Source of the DNA: Hyparrhenia diplandra
Lineage: Eukaryota; Streptophyta; Magnoliopsida; Poales; Poaceae
Length of the DNA stretch: 64,000 bases
NCBI GenBank assembly: GCA_015847255.1
Contig: JADLZK010009246.1
Span: 29,653 to 93,652, forward strand
Direction of reading: 5' to 3'
Both the position numbers and the translations under genes were made by a program. The notes beneath the pieces are model-generated. The model saw nothing but the letters and a program-made list of their open reading frames with translations, ran no database searches and was not told the origin of the DNA. The first letter of the stretch is position 1; each line of letters opens with the position of its first letter. Below, piece by piece: positions 34,003 to 46,231 of this stretch.

Positions 34003-37000
34003 TGTGTGAGCCGGCCAATTTATAAGAAATCAAGTATAAGTCGCAATTACGGAAGCAATCGCAGTCTACACTTGAGTCCATATAAACCCGGTATTCCGGA
34101 AATCTCAGAGTGATTTCAAACTCATCAACAACATACAACAGGATCGTTGAGCTTGGTAGTAAAATCCGCAGGTATTTCAAACCAAATTTGATATAATTAA
34201 ACATCAGAGTGCGAAGTAGAATTTATTACAAACTCAAGTTCGTTGTACGAAAGCAGTAGTTTGCGAAAACCAAATAGTCTTTTAACGAAAACAAATATAA
34301 GATAGTGCCAGTAGATAGTCATCCCTGTAGCAGCATGAGACAAGGATATAGAATTACCTTGCCCTGGCCTTACTCTTCATCAACAGGAAACAGACAAGTC
34401 TTACAATAACCATGGTAAATATGATCACTTGCAACAACGGGAATAAAACCCTGAGTACAAAATACTCAGCTAGACTTACCCGTCCAAAATAAAATAAAAG
34501 ACTTCAAGGATCATGCTAGGCTTTATCTGGGGTTTAGCTGACTCGCATTTAAATTTCACAAATAGAGTTATTTAGTGAGCCTACACATGCTACTTGTATT
34601 TTTCCAAGTTAACAGGGTTCTTATTTACTTACATAACATAGATCCTGTATAGTCAAGATTAAACATTGCTCAGTAGAATAAATAACAGCATAAGTAACTG
34701 GATCAAAATAAATTAGCTGCAACATGAATAAAGACATTTAAGTTGTAGTGATTAAGACTACGATGTCGTGGAGGTATCCCGGGTTCTCACTATCCGGGAG
34801 AGATGGCGATTCGAATCGATTACAAACCGGTGGCGAATACCACGACACACACCAAGTCTACTTTGCAAAGGCTGACCCGATTACTCCTCAAGGCGTTACG
34901 GGACGTAAAAGTCTCGGTCTTGCCCGGCTACCCCCTCCTTCTCGGGTGCCAAGTGAGCGTGCAACGAGACCGACATCATCGTGCGCATCTTCTTGCACCC
35001 AATAAAAACCCCTCGCAACCAACACCAAAGGAGGAGCGATAAAGCGAGCATGGCCGCCCCTAACATTCTTGCGAAGTTTCGTGGCTCACGACCCCGCGGA
35101 GCCTACTATATGCCAGTGCGTTCAACTTCCGACCACAGCCCGACAAAAGAAAGTCCTTAATCGATCGGGTGGAAAAGACCACAAGTTCCACCCAATCTCA
35201 CATGTTTTATTTTATCGGGTTCTCAAACGACTTGACAATCACCCATGTGATTGTACACAACATTTCCTCAAGTGACCGACATCGCGTCTCACCGCAAACA
35301 TGGTATGCGAGCATTAACCTAGACCTCTATATAGGATAGGGCAACTTTCAGCAAGGATCGTAATGCATCAACGGTTTCAACCATTTCCTATACGTAATGC
35401 AGGAAACATATAAAAGACTCAAGTCAAATTAATTGGAAGAATAGGAAAGGGCAGAATGCTCCGGGGCTTGCCTCGCAGAACGTCTTTTAACGTGCTCCGG
35501 GCACTCGGCCAACTCGTTGGTCGATCCTTCTCCTCCGGTGACTCCTCCGGACTGCACTCCCAGCTGGAACAACTCCCCTGGTTCCTCGATCAGCTCCTCC
35601 AGAACCTCCCCCGATCCTGAGATGATGCATATGATGGAGAAAAGATATAAACACAATTACATGTATAACAACTTGTATAAACTAAAGCATGTATGATGGA
35701 TGGATGCTTCATGATGCAAGCTATTAATAAGTGCATATCTCTTCTGCAGAAACATAACTAATTCTACACAATAAACCTTAACAACTTTCATCTAGTAACA
35801 CCCTAACTCTCCACTCAACGAGAAAATGGCAGCTTGACATGCTGTCACTAAAAAGATCACACAAGGAGTTCTACAACTCCAAATTCAGTGAACTAGGACT
35901 CTATGGAAAGCTAACAAAATTTCCTACAAAACATTCCACAGCACCCAGAGCTGAATCTAAACCTATCAGCCTCGAAATTGGGAAAAACAAAGACTCTGTT
36001 TTCAGCCCAACCACCACATATAACATCCATAACTTCAAAACTACTCATGCAACTTATCTCAAACTTAACCAGCAAGTAAATCAAGTAATTATCTACCAAA
36101 TAATCCTACTGGACAAACCAAAAGATAATCTAAAGTACATAAAATGACATGCCCAAGCAAACACTACACTTACACCCTAATTTGAGTAAAATGCTAGAGT
36201 AAGAAAATGTAGAAACTTCTAAATTAATCAAACCAAGCTTACCAACAGATCATAAACATGTTAGGAACACATAATAAAAATAAAATTACACATCCTAAGC
36301 ACCTAAGCATATATTTCTAGTCTATTTTCCATGCACCATAATTATGATAAATATATAACTTCCTCAGAAAATTCTACAAAAATTACCAGAGCATCCTACT
36401 AGAATATGACAGCTACCATAAAAATGTCATGGCAAGATTATGCTCATGCAATCCTACACAAAAATGACAAGCTAGTGATAAAACTAGGCATGAAAATACA
36501 TTGTACTATGAAAAGTGTCAGATAATAGATTTCTGAGTATGAACATCTACTACAACCTATCAAGAACCACGACACCAAATTTTACATCCAAAACCCTAAT
36601 AACTCTTTTTCTATAAATTTCTAAAGATCACATAGCAAAAAGCACATAAATAGAAAATCACATTTCCTCTACAGAACATACCATGCATGATATTTTTCCT
36701 AGCTTCTACTCACAAAAACAAGCACTCTTCATACAGAAAGCATATTTTTATCTTGTACCAATTAAAAGATATGATTTTCTCCAATTTCCATGCATTTCTA
36801 GCCATAAATAAAACTCTATATAAAAGTTCTCTGAAAATAGGTTTTCATAATTTTATACTGTAGCCTACTTCCTAACAAGCATGACAAAATTTGTCTCACT
36901 CAAATTGGACTCAAAATGGCCAAGATATGAATTTTCTAAGCTTTTCATTCAAAACCAGGAAAAACGAGAAAAAGGAAAAAGAAAAAGAAATCGGGCGGGG

Positions 37001-38538
37001 GCCCGCGTGTCGGCGACACCGAAACTGGGGACGGCGGCGCGGGCGCGGATCGGGCGGCGGATTTTCGCCGGCGATGACCAAATCGTGCAACCAAATACTC
37101 TAAAAGCATCTACGCCGACGAGACAAACACATTGGTGCACTTGGTTCGCGCTAAAACCTAACGAAACGACGGCGGCGGTGTACGGCGGCTCATGGGCGGC
37201 GCGGACGTCGGCGCTCCGGCCGTTCTCCGCGACAGACGGCACGCTGGTGGCCGTTCTCTACTCTCCTAGGCCTATCACCGACATGCACGCAACCTAGAAG
37301 CCTAACGGAGCAACGACGACGAAGCGGGCGGACGGCCGGGCGGGGCGCCACGGGCGCACGTCGGCGACGGTGTCCCGACGAAATGGCGGCCGTATCTACT
37401 CAACCAGCTAGCTCTAGAGCTCAAGCATCACGAGGCGCGGCTAAAAACACGAAAAAGAAAGAAGAAAGCTCGATCCACAAGCTCCCGGACGACGGTTTGC
37501 CCCAACGGCGACCATGGCGGACTCACCGGCGAGCGTGCGGGATGCGGAAATGAGGTCCGCACCTCGCGCGTTTTACCTCGATTCGATGCTAGCCTTAGGT
37601 AGAAGAGCCCATGGTGATGCTAGGGATGTGGTTTGGGGTGGATTGGCGCAACGGTGACGGCGAACGCGGGCGGCGGAGCTCGGAATCGGCGCAATGGCGC
37701 GCTACGGGCGGCGGTTCGCGGCTCGGGCTACCGGGCGGCGCGGTGGAATGGGGCTAGGGTTAGGCCAACCCATTGCCCGCCTTTATATGCGGCGCTAGCG
37801 ACCGGTACCGCCCCATCCGGGCCGTACATCGGCGTTTCACGCGTGACGCCACGTCGGCGCGGCGGTGTCGGCCGGCGACGAGCCAATACCCCCCCTACTC
37901 TGTTTTCCTGAGTCAGCCCTGGTTTTTGACCTGTGCCTCGAGATCCGTGCAGAATTTGACATGTGCCTTGTAGAGAATTTCATAAGCTACAAAACTCTCA
38001 ACATGAACTTTTTCTAATTCGGCCTAAATTTGAAACTAAAAATTAAAAACAGCAAGGTCAAATCAAACATTCAAAAACAGAGTTTGAATTTGACTCAAGT
38101 TTGACTCAAACTTGGGGGCACGATTTGGGGCATTTCCAAACCTTTTCACAAGAAACTTACAACAGATCATTTGCTCCACATAAAAAGTACTTCATTTCAT
38201 CTATAGAAACTTTTTGCTAAAAACGCTTCTATCAAGCACTTTTGAAATGAGTTTCAAAAGGGGTCAAAGAGGTTTGACACACTAGGGCTATTTTATAAAA
38301 AATTTTCTAAATTGAAACACAAGCTCAAACATGGTCCTAAATTATGTCAAAAATATATCTAGGCACAATTTAGGTCCAAAACATCATTGTAGCAAAGATT
38401 CTATAGTAGCTAGGTCAAGCAAGCATGAAATGAGAGCAAATCACTTAAAAACTATTATGATCTTGCTCATGCATGAAATGATGATGATGCTATGCAAATG
38501 ATCATGCTTTCAAGATGCTTAACACCTAGGGTGTTACA
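34003..38538 (-). repeat. 3' LTR of the gypsy element (4.5 kb)
   Basis: The minus-strand start TGTAACACCCTAGGTG (38538) directly follows a polypurine tract, and the end ..GGCTCACACA is at 34003. The first 1063 bp from 34003 align with 45166-46231. The GC-rich part 36980-37900 contains open frames without known motifs. The length is large for an LTR, so an unrecognised insertion is possible. Confidence 0.8.
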
Positions 38539-38552
38539 AATCTTTCCCCCTA
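38539..38552 (-). other. Polypurine tract of the gypsy element
   Basis: The minus strand reads TAGGGGGAAAGATT directly before TGTAACACC. This fixes the inner edge of the 3' LTR, which internal alignment alone would have placed at 35065. Confidence 0.82.
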
Positions 38553-38599
38553 AAAAGAATCTCGTCCCGAGATTCGGCGAAACTAACCATTTATGATAA

Positions 38600-38990
38600 A
38601 ACTATGGATAGTTCCTCGTGAGGTATTCATCCGTCTCCCCAAGTTGCATCATTTTCTACATGATTTCCCCAAAGAATTTTGTACCGCTTGACCACCTTGC
38701 CCCTAGTAGCTCTTTCTTTGGTGTCTAATACTTTTCTTTGGTTCCTCATAATATGTTAGATCTGGACTTATCTCAACATTTCGAACCGACACTCGTTCCT
38801 CCGGAACTCTCAAGCATTTCTTCAATTGTGACACATGAAAAACATAAAAAAATTATTTCCATTTCCTGGGGTAAGCGCAATTGATAAGCTACTTCTCCCT
38901 TAGTGGCAATTATTTTGTAAGGGCCTACAAACCTAGGCGCTAACTTTCTTTTCACTTTGAAACGCCAGTACTCGCTTCATTGGTGACACC
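38600..38990 (-). pseudogene. Gypsy integrase C-terminus / chromodomain-like tail
   Basis: The segment 38955-38773 reads KRKLAPRFVGPYKI and GEVAYQLRLP, the conserved integrase C-terminal block of chromoviruses (GPY module). Further downstream (to about 38600), frames contain a degenerate chromodomain-like region. It is frameshifted from the integrase core. In intact elements it would direct integration to heterochromatin. Confidence 0.7.
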
Positions 38991-38991
38991 T

Positions 38992-39576
38992 TTAAGTAAA
39001 CATAGTCACCAACACTGAACCTAATGGGCTTCCTACATTTGTCGGCATAACTCTTTTTGACGGTCTTGAGCAGCCTTCATGTTTTGCTTTATGACTCTCA
39101 CCTTCAGCCTCATCTATCAAGTCAATGCCATAGTAGGGTCGTTCTCCTGTTTCAATCCAATTCAGAGGTGTCCTGCATTTTCTCCCATACAACGCTTCAA
39201 ATGGTGCCATTTGAATACTAGCCTGATAACTGTTATTATATGAAAACTCTGCGTAAGGCAACCATTTGTCCCATGAACCTTTTGCTGACAACACACACGC
39301 CCTCAACATATCTTCTAGTATCTGATTAACTCGTTCTGTTTGGCCTGTGGTTTGTGGGTGATAAGCGGAACTATGAAGTAACTTGGTTCCTAGGGCATTC
39401 TGTAGACTCTCCCAAAATCGATTGGTCCAACTAGATCCACGGTCCGACACTATCGATTTGGGTATTCCATGCAGACGAAGTACATGGGTAATGTATAGCT
39501 CTGCATATTGGTGGGGTTCATAGTGGATATTAATAGGAATAAAGTGGGCCACTTTGGTCAAGCGATCCACAATCAC
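38992..39576 (-). pseudogene. Gypsy integrase core
   Basis: An open segment of 194 codons starting MIVDRLTKVAHFIP and containing SIVSDRGSSWTNRFW and YHPQTTGQTERVNQ, i.e. the second Asp and the Glu of the D,D35E triad. The HHCC zinc-binding region (about 39580-39840) is in another frame. It is the 3' part of the pol polyprotein, with the C-terminus lost by frameshift at about 39060. Confidence 0.9.
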
Positions 39577-39846
39577 CCAAATCGAATCACATCCCTTCGT
39601 GTAATGCGTGGTAATCCAACAATCAAATCCATTGTAATCTCATCCCATTTCCAATCGGAATTGGCAATGGTTGCAACAATCCTGCAGTCTTCATGTGAAC
39701 GGCTTTAACTCTGCAGCAATTGTCGCATCGAGCTACATGTGCAGCAATCTCTTTTCTCATTTTAGTCCACCAAAATCTGGTTCTCAAATCCCGATACATC
39801 TTATTACTACCGGGGTGAATTGTTATCTTTGACGAGTGTGCTTCTG

Positions 39847-41400
39847 TTAGAATCGCTCTTTCAACTTTGGATCCTTTGGTGCGACAAGGCGATCATCATA
39901 CCAAAGAATTCCACTCTCATCAACTTGGAAATGGTCACTAGGTTCTTTCTCTATCTTCTTCTTGATGTGGGCAATCCCTTTATCTGTTTTCCGGCCCTCA
40001 ATAATCCTGTTTTCCAACTCATTTTGCACTTGAATATTGCATAGGATAGCCGGATGCATAGGAGGAAAAGCCTCCATAGATTCGACTTGTCCCAGCAAAC
40101 AATGTGATTTCCTGCTCAAGGCATCCGCGACAACATTCGCTTTGCCCGGATGATAATGCAACTCAATATTATAATCCTTTATCAGCTCTAACCACCTTCT
40201 CTGCCTCATATTCAACTCCTCTTGAGTGAAAATGTACTTCAGGCTCTTATGATCAGTATAAACATGACAGACATTACCGAGCAAGTAATGTCGCCAGATT
40301 TTCAACGCATGTACCACGGCAGCAAGTTCTAAGTCATGGGTTGGATAATTTACCTCATGCTTCCTTAGCTGACGCGATGCATACGCGATAACTCTACCTT
40401 CCTGCATGAGTACGCATCCCAATCCTGTACCACATGCATCACAATACACATCAAACGGTTTCTGAATGTCAGGTTGCGCGAGCACTGGAGCGGTGGTCAG
40501 CAACGTTCGCAAGGTACGAAACGCTGCTTCGCACTCCGGTGTCCACACAAATTTTTCATCCTTCTGTAGCAATCAGGTCATAGGTTTAGCTATTTTGGAG
40601 AAATCAGGTGTGAACCTACGATAATATCCAGCTAACCCTAGAAAACTTCGGATCTCTGAAACTGAAACTGGTGCTTTCCAATCCAACACCTCTTGCACCT
40701 TACTAGGGTCTACTGAAATTCCATTCTCAGATAAAACATGTCCTAGGAAATGCACTTCCTTCAGCCAAAACTCGCACTTACTGAATTTAGCATACAACTT
40801 GTGCTCTCTGAGTCTCTCCAAAACTATTCTCAAATGCTCAGCATGCTGTTCCTCATTTTCAGAATACACCAATATATCATCGATGAATACTACCACGAAC
40901 TGATCCAGTTCAGGCATAAACACCGAATTCATCAAACACATAAAATGTGCTGGAGCATTCGTCAAGCCGAAAGACATGACGAGATACTCATACAAGCCAT
41001 ACCGCGTAGAAAATGCGGTCTTGGGTTTATCCTCCCGGGTCCGATTTTTAATTTGATGATACCCAGATCGAAGATCTATCTTGGAGAACACTTTGGCTCT
41101 AGACAATTGGTCAAAAAGTATGTCAATGCGGGGCAATGGGTATTTATTCTTCACTGTTACCGCATTGAGTGGCCTATAGTCCACACACATTCTCAGCGTC
41201 TGGTCTTTCTTTTTCACAAACAGGGCTGGACATCCCCAAGGTGACGAACTAGGTCTAATGAAACCTTTCTCAAGCAACTCCTGAAGTTGTACCTTCAATT
41301 CTGCTAACTCATTGGGTGGCATTCGGTAGGGTCTTCGGGAAATAGGGGCAGTCCCTGGAATCAATTCTATTGCAAATTCAACATCCCTATCTGGTGGCAA
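39847..41400 (-). pseudogene. Gypsy reverse transcriptase and RNase H
   Basis: The RT part (41400-40576) contains IELIPGTAPISRRPYRM, KVFSKIDLRSGYHQI and FIDDILVYS, the catalytic block in its F-I-D-D form. A TGA at 40573-40575 replaces the expected CGA arginine codon. The RNase H part (40572-39847) follows in the same frame with TDHKSLKYIF and KANVVADALSRK. An odd extra residue pair near SGYHQIKNRTRED suggests a small insertion. Apart from the TGA the 518-codon reading frame is open, implying a fairly recent element. Confidence 0.93.
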
Positions 41401-41505
41401 TCCAGGTAGGTCTTCCGAGAATACATCCGGAAACTCACGGACGGACTACCGGGTATATCGGAGATACCAAGTTACTTGCAAAGCGGCTGAAAAAAACGGT
41501 TAAGG

Positions 41506-42911
41506 TCAATGGTTTTGGGTAGCAAAATCTGATGTTGATTGAGTCTCGGGGTGTTTCAAATGCACTACTCTATTTCCTGTGTCAATAATGGCTCCCCAGC
41601 TCTTCATCCAATTCATCCCAAGGATAACATCCAAACACAAACCGGGTAAAACTATCAAAGAGGTTATTATTTCTAAGTCACCCATCAAAATCTTCACCTC
41701 ATTAACTCTCTCCCTAGTCATTTGGTCAGCCCCTGCTGAACTAATCCGATAACCAAACCCTAGGTCAGACACCTTTTCGCTATTCTTTATAGCAAACTCT
41801 TGACTCATGAATGAATGCGATGATCCAGAATCAAACAAAACAACAGCACTACGATTGTTAACTAAGCACGTACTAGCTGTCACGGTCTCTCCCTCAGGAA
41901 CTTCCTCAACACCTGTGAAGTTTGCCTGTCCCACATGCTGCTTGTAGTTCTTCCTGGGCTGCGGACAATTCCTGGAATAATGTCCGGGCTTACCACAATT
42001 GAAGCAGTTGTTGTGGTTGAATGGCACTGGTCTTGGAGCATTTCCCTGTGCTGACTTTCCTCTCTGTGTAGGGTTCAACACCACTCTTCTGAAACGATTA
42101 TTCCCAGCCTGGTTCTTCTTCTGTGGTGGAACATAGCGCGAAGGCGCGACAGGTGGGCGATAGTTCTGACGACGGCCAAAGGAACCACTGCCCGACCTGA
42201 GCCTCCCTCAAACGATCTCTTCTTGCCTTTGGATGCAGCATACAAGGCACTACTCTTCTCTTGGTGAAGACAATCAGTCACAAACTCCTCAAAAGTGTTT
42301 CTGGTGGAATTTCCCATAGCCTTCTGCATTTTGAGGTTTAATCCTCTCTTGAAACTAGCCAACTTCTTTTCCTCAGTATCCACCATATCAGGAGCATACC
42401 TGGACAGCCTGTTAAAAGCCTATAGGTACTCATTCATGGTCTTGTTGTCCTGGCCAAGCTTGATAAACTCTCCCAATTTCTCTGCTAGAGCACCAGCAGG
42501 TATGTAGGTCCGACGGAAAGCTGCTGTAAACTGAGCCCAAGTGATAGGAACATTGGCAGGTAAAGTAGCACGGTGATTCTTCCACCATATCCCTGCGGGT
42601 CCCTCCAGTAAGTGTGTTGCAAATTCTGCCTTCTGAGTGTCAGATGGGTTCACCAACCAAAACTTATCTTCTATCGAAGTCAGCCATTCCTCAGCCTCCA
42701 TTGGTTCATTCGCCACAGTGAACTTCGGTGGTTCTGTGGCCTTGAAGTTCTTGTACGCCTGAAATCCCTCACCTTCAGCACCACCACGGCCTCCCGCTGC
42801 GATATTGCGCATCTCCCCCAGGAACTGTTGGAAGAACTGCTCCTGGTTCTCCGGAGGTGGTGGATGCTGTCGATCTCCCCCAGCACCTGATCGAGTTTGC
42901 GGCATCTGCAC
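41506..42911 (-). pseudogene. Gypsy gag and aspartic protease
   Basis: The gag start is MQMPQTRSGAGG at 42911, followed by a retrotransposon gag domain (WLTSIEDKFW, ATHLLEGPAGIWW). TAG at 42420-42422 replaces the expected CAG after NEYL. The frame continues with MVDTEEKKLASFKRGLN, then shifts near 42190. The next frame carries the zinc knuckle CFNCGKPGHYSRNC and the protease DSGSSHSFM with LDVILGMNWM. The active-site Asp-Ser-Gly is intact. Confidence 0.92.
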
Positions 42912-43378
42912 ATTTGAATCAACAATAACTATCAGATGACGTTGTCCAAAGCATAGATATTGAATTTAGGTTACGCGGAATTTATTGAGAGAATAAATTC
43001 ATCCACAATAACAGGTAACAATAAATTCAATACGATCTTTCATCAACGTCACGGTTATGTCAACGCAATATATGTACCGAGATTTCGCAACAAAATGGCA
43101 ACGAAATGTAGCACCACCAACATGGTCTCGAAATGGACAAGGGTCGCGATTACCATAAAACCGATCATAAACATGGGCACGAACTAAATTAAGGTCTCAG
43201 CTAATACAATAAGGTCTTGAACATTACGAATCCAAGTCTTACATGCTGATAGTCTCACGAATGGAAAAGGGAAATTACATGATAATGGTGGCATTACACC
43301 GCTCGGCTACAAGGGTGTCACATCTAGATCAAGGTCTACGTGATAGCATCTAGCTGGAATCTAAACGTAGCATCACAG

Positions 43379-44315
43379 TCATCTACTCCTGTGGCGCGTG
43401 CGAAGTGGGGTCTCCATCCTGGTCTTCCTCGCTGGCGTTGCTGCTGCACTCACTATCTGAAGGTCCTCGTCGTCTGCACCCATGGGGTAGTGGTAGGCGT
43501 GATACAAACGGTAGTACTCCTCTCGCACGTTAGTGTACTCACACTCCACGTACTCAAGCCTCCCCTTGATCTCCTTGTAGGCGGCCTCAGCTCTCTCTCG
43601 TGCCAACTGAGCGTTCTGAAGATGCATGCTCAAGGATCCATTCGCCTTCCTGCTAACTGCCAACTCTGCTAGAAGACGCGACACCTGCTTCTTCATCTTT
43701 GCTAGCTCCTGCTCTGTATAGCTCCTTATCCTCTGTAGCACGTCTCAGCATGCCACGCAGTCTCCTGCGATCCCGGATCAGCTGGTCTATCTCACCTCTC
43801 TGACGAACCACAACTGCCATGGCTCCCTGTGCCTTATCCTCTACACCAATTGTCATCTGCATCATAGCGAACATAGCACTCATGGCGTCACAAGTGCTAT
43901 CTCGCTCCTCGTCTCGTCCCCTCCGTAAAGGGTCCACGCCACCCTGCTCCCAAGCAGTGAAAAGGGGGTCGGCCCGGGGAAAGCTGGAAGCAGCCGTCCC
44001 AACCAACACCTCAGGGTGGTCCACCATCAAACTCCTCAGCACACGGAATGCAGCATTGTCGGCTGCAGACTCTGGTGACAGTCCGTACTCCGTGATATCC
44101 CATCCTACCCATACAGCACTGTCTGCAAGGGCGGGAACCACAAGGTGAATCCTGGTAACTATCTGCTCTGCCTGTGGAGCTGTCTCCCAAACGTACGTAG
44201 GAGCCTCTGTGTAGCCAATCTGCTGGAGTACACGCCACAGCACTGTGGGCATGCCAAACTTCTTGTCTGCGATCGTGCCACTACCGGAAGCTGGAGTTGG
44301 GGCCATCTGTAGCAA
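43379..44315 (-). pseudogene. orf0 upstream of gag
   Basis: The frame starts MLQMAPTPASGSGTIADKKF at 44315 and stays open to 43653. A second frame (43741-43379) continues it with a heptad-like, Arg/Glu/Lys-rich stretch (EQELAKMKKQVSRLLAELAV), so a frameshift near 43700 splits one ~310-residue protein. The C-terminal half is probably coiled coil. No enzymatic motif is seen. Sense-strand ORFs before gag are described for RIRE3/RIRE8-like rice elements; their role is unknown. Confidence 0.7.
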
Positions 44316-45136
44316 GATTTAGGAGATAATGTGAGATTGAGAAACAACAGTCCAGTTTTGTCTAATTAGGGCAAGTACTAATTAGGGGAAAAGATGGAAA
44401 AAATGCATGAATGACATGATGTAAAAAATTAAACATGATGCATGCACGTTACCTACGTAACTCACAGAATAGGGAAGAAATTTCTCTAATCGTTATAATG
44501 GTGGCAACCTGCGATCTGTCAAAAGAAAATAAGACGGGTCTAGTCGATCTAACACATTGCGCTGTTAGTGTACCTGCAAATCATTTCAGCCCACAATATA
44601 TCCATGCAATGCAATAATTTAAATTGCATATACCGCTTCGTCAGGTCCACCCAATGACATCGCATACCATGCGGAAAAATCACATTTTACACCCAAAGAC
44701 ACCGTGTACCCATACACAAGTCTATGAGGGCACTACCCCCGACCCACGAGCTCTCAAAATCATTTTATTTCCCCCTAGACCGGCATACATCCGATCATGC
44801 TCTCACAGCTCACACCATTACCTTGGGCGTAGAGGCATTGAACAACCATTACCCGAGGTGTAGAGGTATTTCGATCCATTCATGACTACTCAAGTGAGTA
44901 GCCCTCGTACCTCTTGGCCGCGCACGGCAACCAAACACAAACAACAAAATATGATGCATTAGCCCAATCCCAGTTAGCCAAGCCACCCGACCGTCCTTAA
45001 TTGGGCATAGAGGGTATGACCAAGGCACTACTAAATTTTGCAAACTTTTTACTCACACCACATAAAGAATTTTGTTTCGCAAACTTTTTCGCAAAAGATT
45101 AGTGGTTCATTTTAATTTAAATACCAGATCGGACTT
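44316..45136 (-). other. Gypsy 5' leader
   Basis: Untranslated leader between primer binding site and orf0. No ORF is supported. Confidence 0.6.
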
Positions 45137-45165
45137 GTAATTACCAAACTAAGCTCGATGCCAGC
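45137..45165 (-). other. Primer binding site of the gypsy element
   Basis: The minus strand after the 5' LTR reads GCTGGCATCGAGCTTAG, resembling the TGGCATCAGAGC-type tRNA-Met site. Confidence 0.65.
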
Positions 45166-46231
45166 TGTGATGAGCCGACCAATTTATAAGAAATCAAGTA
45201 TAAGTCGCAATTACCGAAGCAATCGCAGTCTACACTTGAGTCCATATAAACCCGGTATTCGAAAATCTCGTGAGTGATTTCAAACTCATCAACAACATAC
45301 AACAGGATCGTTGAGCTTGGTAGTAAAATCCGCCGGTATTTCAAACCAAATTCGATATAATTAAACATCGAGTGCGAAGTAGAATTTATTACAAACTCAA
45401 GTTCATTGTACGGAAGCAGTAGTTTGCGAAAACCAAATAGTCTTTTAACGAAAAACAAATATAAGATAGTGCCAGTAGATAGTCATCCCTCAGTAGCAAA
45501 GATGAGACAGTGGATATAGAATTGCCTTGCCCTCGCCTTACTCTTCATCAACAGGAAATGCACAAGTCTTACAATAACCATGGTAAATATGATCACCCGC
45601 AACAACGGAATAAAACCCCGAGTACAAAATACTCGCCTAGACTTACCCATCCAAAATAAAATAAAAGACTTCAAGGATCATGCTAGGCTTTATCTGGGGT
45701 TTAGTGACTCACATTTAAATTTCACAAATAGAGTTATTTAGTGAGCCTACACATGCTACTTGTATTTTTCCAAGTTAACAGGGTTCTTATTTACTTACAT
45801 AACATAGATCCTGTATAGTCAAGATTAAACATTGTTCAGTAGAATAAATAACAAAGATAAGTAACTGGATCAAAATAAATTAGCCGCAACATGAATAAAG
45901 ACATTTAAGTTGTAGTGATTAAGACTACGATGTCGTGGAGGTATCCCGGGTTCTCACTATCCAGGAGAGATGGCGATTCGAATCGATTGCAAACCAGCTG
46001 GCGAATACCCTGACACACACCAAGTCTACTTTGCAAAGGCAGACCCGATTACTCCTCAAGACGTTACGGGACGAAAAGTCTCGGTCTTGCCGGCTACCCC
46101 CTCCTTCGGGTGCCAAGTGAGCGTGCAACGAGACCGACATCATCGTGCGCATCTTCTTGCACCCAATAAAAACCCCCTCGCAACCAACGCCAAAGGAGGA
46201 GCGATAAAGCGAGCATGGCCGGCCCCTAACA
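45166..46231 (-). repeat. Truncated 5' LTR of the gypsy element
   Basis: It aligns with 34003-35065 and then stops abruptly, while the other LTR continues to 38538. About 3.5 kb of promoter-proximal LTR is missing, so the element has lost its 5' promoter. Indels relative to the other LTR fall at CTG/CAG/CCG sites. Confidence 0.85.

Larger units (their letters stand above)
34003..46231 (-). mobile_element. Ty3/gypsy retrotransposon with orf0 and one truncated LTR
   Basis: The coding order on the minus strand is orf0, gag-protease, RT-RNase H, integrase, chromodomain-like tail. The 3' LTR (34003-38538) is 4.5 kb. The 5' LTR (45166-46231) keeps only its promoter-distal 1.07 kb. Structure and the extra ORF before gag resemble the rice RIRE3/RIRE8 type (Tekay-like chromoviruses), from memory. 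Stops arise from CAG to TAG and CGA to TGA changes. There is no matching TSD because the right end is truncated. Confidence 0.93.

Noticed and set aside
34003..35065. 1.06 kb as the complete gypsy LTR
   Set aside because: No polypurine tract adjoins 35065; a clear one lies at 38539 next to TGTAACACC, so the LTR extends to 38538 and the other copy is truncated.
37633..37911. Protein-coding gene in the GC-rich part of the gypsy LTR
   Set aside because: The frame lies inside the LTR, has no motif, and is not conserved as a frame; LTR composition explains it.
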